Shown here in pieces: positions 36,501 through 45,500 of a stretch of DNA of 64,000 nucleotides (the stretch's first letter is position 1; every line of letters starts with the position of its first letter). This DNA comes from Anadara kagoshimensis (lineage: Eukaryota; Mollusca; Bivalvia; Arcoida; Arcidae), in the NCBI GenBank assembly GCA_021292105.1, contig CM037869.1, positions 29,341,536 through 29,405,535 on the forward strand, given 5' to 3'. The position numbers were made by a program, and so were the translations under genes. Under the pieces are notes generated by a model, which saw nothing but the letters and a program-made list of their open reading frames with translations, did not search any database and was not told the origin of the DNA.

Positions 36501-39500
36501 ACTTGCATTTGTGACTTTGACCTTTGAACCCATGACCTTCATTCATATATCAAAATGACTGTTAGGCCAATATCTACAATATTCTAATATGTACAGTTTA
36601 TATTTTTTTTTTGATAATTTACCATTTCAGTACTTGTTTGCATCTGTGACCTTGACCTTTGAACCCATGACCTTTATTAATATATCAAAATGGCCATTGT
36701 GCCATTACCTACAATATTCTAATATGTATGTCTATATAAAAAGTTAATAGTTTTGCAGATAATCAACTATAACAGTAATAGTTGTGCATCTTTGACCTTG
36801 ACCTTTGAACCCATGACCTTGATCTATGTATCAAAATGATCGTCATGTCAATACCTACAATTAACTGAAAATCCCATGCCATTATCACCTAAAATGTTTA
36901 AAAAATAGCATTTTTTATCAAAGGTCAAAAACAGGGACATGACCTCGACCTTTGACATCTTTTGGAAGAAAATAGCAAGACAAGATCAACAGTGAAAACT
37001 CCATACAATTATCTTCAGCTGTTATTGAATTATAACAATAAATGTCTCATTTTTAAAATTACATAACTTTACGCAAAAAACGCGTAACCTATTTGTCGTT
37101 CAATTTTCATGAAAAACATAATTTTAATGTTCCCAGGTATGCTGAATCCAAATATCCATTCAAAATTTGCCTGCAATTTTTGGATTCAGAGAAGATTTTT
37201 TTGTCTTTTTGCTATTTTTAGTAACAGCAGCCATCTTGTTGGGCGTGGCCAAACCCCGAACACAATTTTCAAAGGCATGATAATCACCAAGTTTCATCAA
37301 ATTTGGCCCAGTACTTTTGGAGGAGAAGATTAAAATGTAAAGTTTACGCACGACGGACGACGCACGACGGACGGTGATAGATTGCAATAGCTCATCTGAG
37401 CCTTTGGCTCAGGTGAGCTAAAAAATTTTTTACAGATATACCTCTCTTAATTTCCAACATTTTTGTAAATAAAGTCCTTTTTAAAGTATTTTCTCCAACC
37501 TTGAGAAATATGTTACTTTTTTTTAAAGATCTTCTAAGAGAATTGTAGCAAATAGTGATTTTGGCTACCAGGAATGGAAACATAGTGCTTAGTTTCCCCA
37601 TTTGGGACCATAAAGCCAAGATTTGTTCAAATTATGACCCACATGCCCTAAGAATAAGATATCTAAGGTCTAGCACTTTTGAAGACTTTCACTAGTTCCT
37701 CCTTCATCGAGCCAATAGGTGACATAACTCCTTCATTTGTGTAAATCCAAACACAATATTCACCTATGCATGATTAAGGCAAAGTTTCACCAAAATTACT
37801 TCAGTAGTTTCATAAAAGATTAAAATGTAAAAGTTTGACTTAATGCAAGAAAACGACAAACAACAAATAATGAACTACCTCGGGTGAGCTAAAAGGTCCA
37901 AGTGACCTACAGGCTTGATATTAATTTCTCCCATATCAGACTTGATAATCCTGTGTTTCCAAATGATAAGATTTTTCTGTCTTACCCTTGAATAAAGACA
38001 TGCTACACAAACTATTACATCACAACAGCATTTCGGTTGTGACGTCAACAATTTAGATTGTGAAATCATTAGTTGCAAATAAAAACATTATACTTTTTGT
38101 GTACTGTTAGTTTCAGGATGATTTTTACCATAAAACCTTTATAAAACCAGAATATATTTGATATGGGAGAAAAAAATCAACCCGTTCTGTAGTGAAGACA
38201 TGGAAATCTCAATTTTTGGGATGAGAATTTCTGTCTTCACTTCAAAGAAGGAGTATATTCCATTGCTCATACCAGTATTTTACTGTTAACAGATAAAGCT
38301 TGTGATACTATATCAATGATGTCACCAACTGAAACTTTTACTGTCACTGAGAATGACTCGCTGAAATAACAAAATAATACAAGACATTATGCATTAATCA
38401 AAACCTGAACATACACTTTTCGAAAGACAATCTACTCTATTATCTTTGAATATCTCATTATAACACCCCTTTATTTCATTAGTTTAAAGAGGTCCCTGAT
38501 TTCCTTACCATATACCTTTGAGAATTTTTCTGGGAATTCTAAGAACTAGCACCCCTTGATAGATGTGAACTAATCTTGAAGGCGGCACAAGTTAGATTGA
38601 CTGTTAAAACCTAACCACAAATTTTAAGTTTTCTCTGGTAGCTCCAGTTTCCTCGTCATACTCAAAGAACCAATTATTTTTTTTACTTAACACTGATAAT
38701 CAGATTCTGATAAAGTGAATATTATACATACCTAATTAAAGCTTCCAAACAGGAGGACAACATCTCAAATCTTTTAGCCAGACAATTCATTCTATCTGGG
38801 TACTTATCTGTTACAGGACTGAGTGGTAGTGATGATGTGTATCTGTTTTGGTTCGCTGAACCTACAAATCATAGTAAGTGTACAGTAAACATAGTTATAA
38901 TGTCAATCTATACATGAACACCGAGTGATAGCCATGATGTGTATCTGTTTTGGCTGAGTGAACCTACAAACTGTTTTTGTCATAATAAGTGTATTGCCCC
39001 AGTTTCAAAATCATTCTTTGGCTAAGATTTTCCCTAAACTTAAATCTGGCAAAATTTCAAATCTTTATTTTTGGTAATTTTTTTAAAATATATTCTGGAA
39101 TTTAAGATGTCATGTAGTTCCAAAAGGATTAACACAATTTGTTAACATTAAGTTCAGGAAAATCTTAAGTAAGGATCAGTTATGTAAGGGGTCCAATAAA
39201 ACCTAGTTATAATGTTACTTTATATTGGTACACATCATTCTGTAATATCATCTCCTGCCTGCACCGTCATTCTGTCTCAAGTAAAGTCATTTTACTAATT
39301 GAAAACGTTCCCATGTGTAACAGGAAGTAAAAAAATTTCAAGGGTTTGACAGGAGCTCAAAGCAGTGATCTTCTGCACTACTGAGCTACGAATTGGCAGA
39401 AAGCTATATTTTTACTGTGTTTCTTGTGTTTATTAGTCTTGCAAGTTGAAAACTTCAACAAAGTGCTCTTGCATAGACTTTATATGGCAAGCAATTGCAA

Positions 39501-42500
39501 GACCCCCAACTTCCAAGGGCCACACTGGCAACCAAATGGTAAGGATGTCACTAGTAAAATATATGCACTAACGAAGTTATTACAGGAGTTCAATATTATG
39601 ATTTGTAATGGAAGATTCAGGACCTTTTGCCATTATTTTTGGGAGGTCCAAGATAAAGTTCTGTAAGTCCAATATCAATATTGAAAGGTCAATGTGCAAT
39701 TATGTTATATAGAAAAGAGAAAGTAGCATTATCATTGTAAAAAGCTACCTTTACACAAGAACTGTCTCATGAAAGCGAAGTACCCCCCCCCAATTATGCA
39801 CATAAATTTCGTCTCATCTCATGTTTGTTTACATTTGTGCTAAGTTTGATCAAATTTTATCCATAGATATGGAAGATATGGAGTGGACAGTGTATTGGGA
39901 TGGACAACCAGACAGGCAGACAGGGTGATTCCTATTTACCGCCCTAAACTTCGTTTGCGAGGGGAATAATTTGTTTGCTGGGGTATAATTAAGGGGCCCA
40001 ATGTGAAACCAATAGGTTCTGGACCTTGGACCCAGGGAATTCTGAACCGCTGTTGTTGGGCTAATGAGCTTTGAACAAATGGATCCTGGATGTTCACTTA
40101 CCAGCTAGTTGCAGTCCTTCATAAAGGTCAGTGACGGTCATCTGTAGACTGCCCAGTAGTTTATTACACTGATTTGACCAGATTTACTTACCAGCTAGTT
40201 GCAGTCCTTCATAAAGGTAAGTGACGGTCATCTGTAGACTGCCCAGTAGTTTATTACACTGATTTGACCAGATTTACTTACCAGCTAGTTGCAGTCCTTC
40301 ATAAAGGTAAGTGACGGTCATCTGTAGACTGCCCAGTAGTTTATTACACTGATTTGACCAGATTTACTTACCAGCTAGTTGCAGTCCTTCATAAAGGTCA
40401 GTGATGGTCATCTGTAGACTGCCCAGTAGTTTATTACACTGATTTGACCAGATTTACTTACCAGCTAGTTGCAGTCCTTCATAAAGGTCAGTAATGGTCA
40501 TCTGTAGACTGCCCAGTAGTTTATTACACTGATTTGACCAGCCTTCTGTATGTTTTATACCTAAGTTACCACTACCGCCACACCTGGCTACCACAGCGTA
40601 ACATCTAACTGCCTCCTGTAATGACAAGATATAGTCAACTCTATAATACATGTAAAATATAGGGTTATTGAACTGATATAGTGAAACATTGTCCAAAGAT
40701 GACTCCACATTTGCACGAGCAAAGTCAAAAAGGGACACTAGAAGTATTTAATCAAGTGAAATAAAAAAGAAAAAGTACTTTTTTATAACAATTTGCTACC
40801 CAGCTACAAAATTCATTAAGTGACATGAAGGTCGGTCAATACAAGCTGTAAGCTTTCCTTGGACTGGTGTCCAACAAGTAATCCAGTAAGTTAATATCAG
40901 TTCAATAATCCTTTTATTACATAACAAAATAATTTCTTTATTTCCCTCTAGTGTTTCATCTCAAAATATCATTTTGTCTCACAAAACATAAATATTGCAC
41001 TAGTTCTTGTACATGTATAAGAATATAAGAACTAGTGTGATATGACAACAACACAATGGTGGTGTCTTCAGCCATGTTTCAACTGTTGGATGAGGTCACA
41101 AATGACAGTAGTGTCACATAACAAAGTGTACAATATAAAAGATTAGTTTGGGAAACACCAAACAGGAAATAAAAGTTTTTGTCAACTCTGGATTTATCTT
41201 TTATGGTGGGCTGGACTCGATAGGTGGCAAGGTAGCTCAGTGGGTAGAGCATTCCACTAGTATTGGGAAGGTCCTGGGTTCGAGTGCCAATTTGACCACT
41301 GCACCTTTTCCTTTTCCTGTTACAGTTAATTTCTATGGAAGTAAATATTGCTATATAACTAAATATCTTATTAACTCCTGTTTATAACATTGCATACTTC
41401 CATAAAACATTTTATTATGCCTCTGTGATATCTTACTCATGTTAGTGAAATTGTAATGAGGTTAAACAACCAAGATAAACAGGTGTTTGGGTAGATCAAT
41501 TGGAGAGTCAAGGGTTCAAATTCTATGTGAGTTGTGTCGTCTTTCTTCAATTTCTTGTTACATACAGGTAAAAATTTTAAGATGGTTTTCTACAAACCTT
41601 GTTTACCAATCCTTTGTCTAATTCTTGTACAACAAAATTTTCTATTTTACCCTGAAATATAAAATAACAGAGAAATTCATAGTTGTGATAACTAGAACTT
41701 TAATTTGATTGTCCGATCTTGTTTTCATAAAAATTTATAGCTGTTGTAACTCGAATTTAATTTGATCGTTCGATCTTGTTTTCATAGAAATTTATAGTTG
41801 TTGTACGGTAACTCGAATTTAATTTGATTGTCTGATCTTGTTTTTATAGAAATTTATAGCTGTTATAACTTCACTCCTAATACAGGCTACACAGGTTTAC
41901 CATGCCTAAGGTTAAACATACAACTACATCAGCTTAGTTGGTAGAGTGTTCACTTCACATGTGGAAGGTTGTGGGTTCAGACCTTGTTAGGGGTCTGGCC
42001 AGGACTTGAAAATAAGAAGTGAGTATTGTTTTGCCAAGCACTTGGCATTTAGAAATTAAAGTTAGAGGGGCCTATGAAAGAGACATTAAAAACGAATGCC
42101 ACGTGTCATGGCAAGCATGGCACGTTAAAGAACCCTCCCTGCACACTGCCCTGAGCGCACTGCAAAGGTAAAAATTTCTGCAAATTTACCTATAGCTGGT
42201 GACATCTTGATATGAGTGAAATATTCTTGACTGGGATGTAAAACCCCATTCAATCAACTGAGAAGAGTAGATGCAATAATTTTGGTATTTCTTGTTTTCT
42301 GCCCATAGTTTCTGCCTACCAAAAAAGGAACCTATCATTATTCAATCAAGTGCTTAAAACTGGTTATAATTGCTCATTGACACATCACTAGTATCAGATA
42401 CAATTTTTAGAGTTGCATACCTTGAATGTTCCACAGGAACCAGGAAAATTGTCTATACAGGATATGATACATTTCAGAGCTTCTTCTTTCCACTGTAATA

Positions 42501-45500
42501 AAACAACAATAAATATCTTTATATTGGTAAATACTGTTTAATAGAGTCCCAGTCAAGAATATTTCACTTATATTGAGACGTCGCTAGCAATAGGCAAAGG
42601 GGCAAAAATTTTGCCTGTGCGCAGCGCTAATGGAATTATACAGCAGGGTTCTTTATCCTGCCACACCTGCTGTGACACAGGACCTTGTTTATTTTAAGTT
42701 CCCATTCAAAAGAACCATGACTTTCATTTTGTAATGCTGAGTGCTTGACGAAAGAACAGTCACTACACACTTTCAAGTCTTGGGTCAGACCCAGTCAGGG
42801 TTTGAACCCACAGCCTCCCACTTATGGAGCGAGCACTCTACCAACTGAGCTACCGCAGTGGAGGAGTAGTTCTCATAAGGCTAGGGATGGGAATCGGTTG
42901 GATTTTCACAATCAATGATAGGAACTTCTCAAGTAACTTATAATCAGAACAATATATAATTCAGATCTAAATTTTTAAATTCCCATCTGAAAGAACAGTG
43001 ACATTCATTTTGTAATGCTGTGTGCTTGGCGAAAGAATAGTCACTACCCACTTTCAAGTCTTGGGTCAGACCTGGTTGGGGTAACATCCCTCCCCCCCCT
43101 CCTCTGAATAAAAAAGAAGCTATTCCTCAGAGGGTCAATTTTAGGTAGAATGATTTTAATCAAAATACATTTCAAATCTATGAACCTTTATTTATACATG
43201 TAGGCAGACCAAATTTATTTCTTTACACAAGTCAAAAGAGTAGAATGGGTCTCGTTGACTTTGTGGTCTAAAGCATGCTTACAGATCACACCGTTTCATT
43301 TCAAATCCTACTTGGGCAGAACCTAGTGTGAGAAAGTTTGTCAGATCACTTGGTGGAGGTTGTTTTTCTCTGGGTACTTCAGTTTCCTCCACTATCTCAA
43401 AACTGACTGCCTCTATGTAAGTGAAAGAATCCTGACTTAAACGTAAAAAAAATCATGACTCCACTCAACTTCAAACAGATAGCCAAGATACTGTAAATGT
43501 ATTTAATTTCGCATGTATTTATTTTCGATGTAGAAGAAATTTAGACATATTTAAATTTTCATGTTTTTAAAATATGCATTATAGCACAATAAGCATAATA
43601 TAATTTCTGCCCAGTATTAATTTTCGCGCAAAACAAACAACCCCAAAATTTGCTAAAATTAGTACACCATGAAAATAAATATGTTTACAGTTTTTGAAAA
43701 CTTGTGTAAAACCCAAATACCTGATACATAAAAAACCTACCTGATCTGAGCTGGATATTAACACAGGTAACAACTGTGGAACTAATGAAGAAATGTCTCG
43801 ACTTAAGACAGTGAAAGTTGAGGCCTGGTCCAGAATTCTACAGCAGACATGACAAGATAACTTCTGTATATAAACAGGATCATGTGACTACAATATAAAG
43901 GATCATGTGACTACAATAAATACAATAAAAAGGATCATGTGACTGTGTTATAAAGGATCATGTGACTGTGTTATAAAGGATCATGTGACTACAATATAAA
44001 GTATTGTTTGACTACAATATAAAGAATCATGTGACTACAATATAAAAATCATGTGACTACAATATAAAGGATCATGTGACTACAATATAAAGGATCATGT
44101 GACCATGTGACTCAAAAATAAATGATCATGTGACTATAATATAAAGGATCATGCGACTACAATATAAAGGATCATGTGACTACAATATAAATGATCATGT
44201 GACTATAATATAAAGGATCATGCGACTACGATATAAAGGATCGTGTGACTACAATATAAAGGATCATGTGATCATGTGACTATAATATAAAGGATCATGT
44301 GACTATAATATAAAGGATCATGTGACTACAATATAAAGGATCATGTGACTACAATATAAAGGATCATGTGACTACAATATAAAGGATCATGTGACTACAA
44401 TATAAAGGATCATGCGACTACAATATAAAGGATCATGCGACTACAATATAAAGAATCATGTGACTACAATATAAAGGATCATGTGACTACAATATAAAGG
44501 ATCATGTGACCATGTGACTCAAAAATAAATGATCATGTGACTATAATATAAAGGATCATGCGACTACAATATAAAGGATCATGTGACTACAATATAAAGG
44601 ATCATGTGACTAAATATTAAGAATCTAGTAATGCCTTATAACTTTGAAATAGTTAAAATCAATTTAAAGATAAAACAATGATTTATATTTTTTGAGATAT
44701 CATTTTTATGTGGTTTAATAATTTTTCATACCTGCAAAATCTGTAAAATAAAGCGTAGCCATACAAGTGCATTCTGGGTAAACACATCTGTGACACATTG
44801 TTCTACCAATCTCTCTAACAGTAAAAGTCCTTCTAACCTGTGTAATAAACAAAAGTTGTTAAAACTGACTATACTTCTTGGTCTTAATTGTCAAACATAT
44901 GACAGAATACAAGTTAGGTTCACGATCTCGGTCGCCAAAATAGCCATTGATGATTAAATTGAAATTTGGCGATTAATTTTCGAAAATTTACAATTTTGAC
45001 AATTAATTATTTTCACAAAGAAAATTAGTAAATTGCCAATCATTCAAAGAAAACTAGTAAACTGCTGTAACAAGCTACATACTGATTGTTTCAGTACTCA
45101 CAGTAACAATATCAAAATTATCAAAATTACTGAAATGAAGATTACTATGGCAACTGTGAAAACCTCCAAATTTATTAAAAGGTATCATGTACTGTAGTTT
45201 TAAATAGTCATATATAATCTTAATTTTCAAGCCCATTTTTTAAACTCATTTTATCTATAGTAGGCAAAGTATTGATATACCTTATGTTAGTGAAATTTTC
45301 TTGACTAGAATTTCAGTTTCAAATTAAATTTGACTCTAAATCATGTAATTTTTAAATAATTATAATTTTCAAGCCTAAAAAGTTGGTTTTTTTTCTGAAC
45401 AAATTTATACTATAGTAGGTAAAGTATTTATATACAATATGGTAGTGAAATTTTATTGACTAGAATTTGAGTTTCAAATTAAATTGAATCTGAATCATGT

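Noticed and set aside
39424-39666. 80-codon plus-strand open frame in PELP1 intron 7
   Set aside because: No domain, and the neighbouring sequence resembles worn repeat; not supported as a gene.
41222-41292. Functional tRNA gene
   Set aside because: A and B boxes are present but the acceptor stem does not pair well, and similar heads elsewhere in the window are attached to SINE bodies.
43875-44615. CRISPR-like or satellite-centromere array
   Set aside because: 22-bp head-to-tail units without spacers, confined to one intron; a minisatellite explains it.
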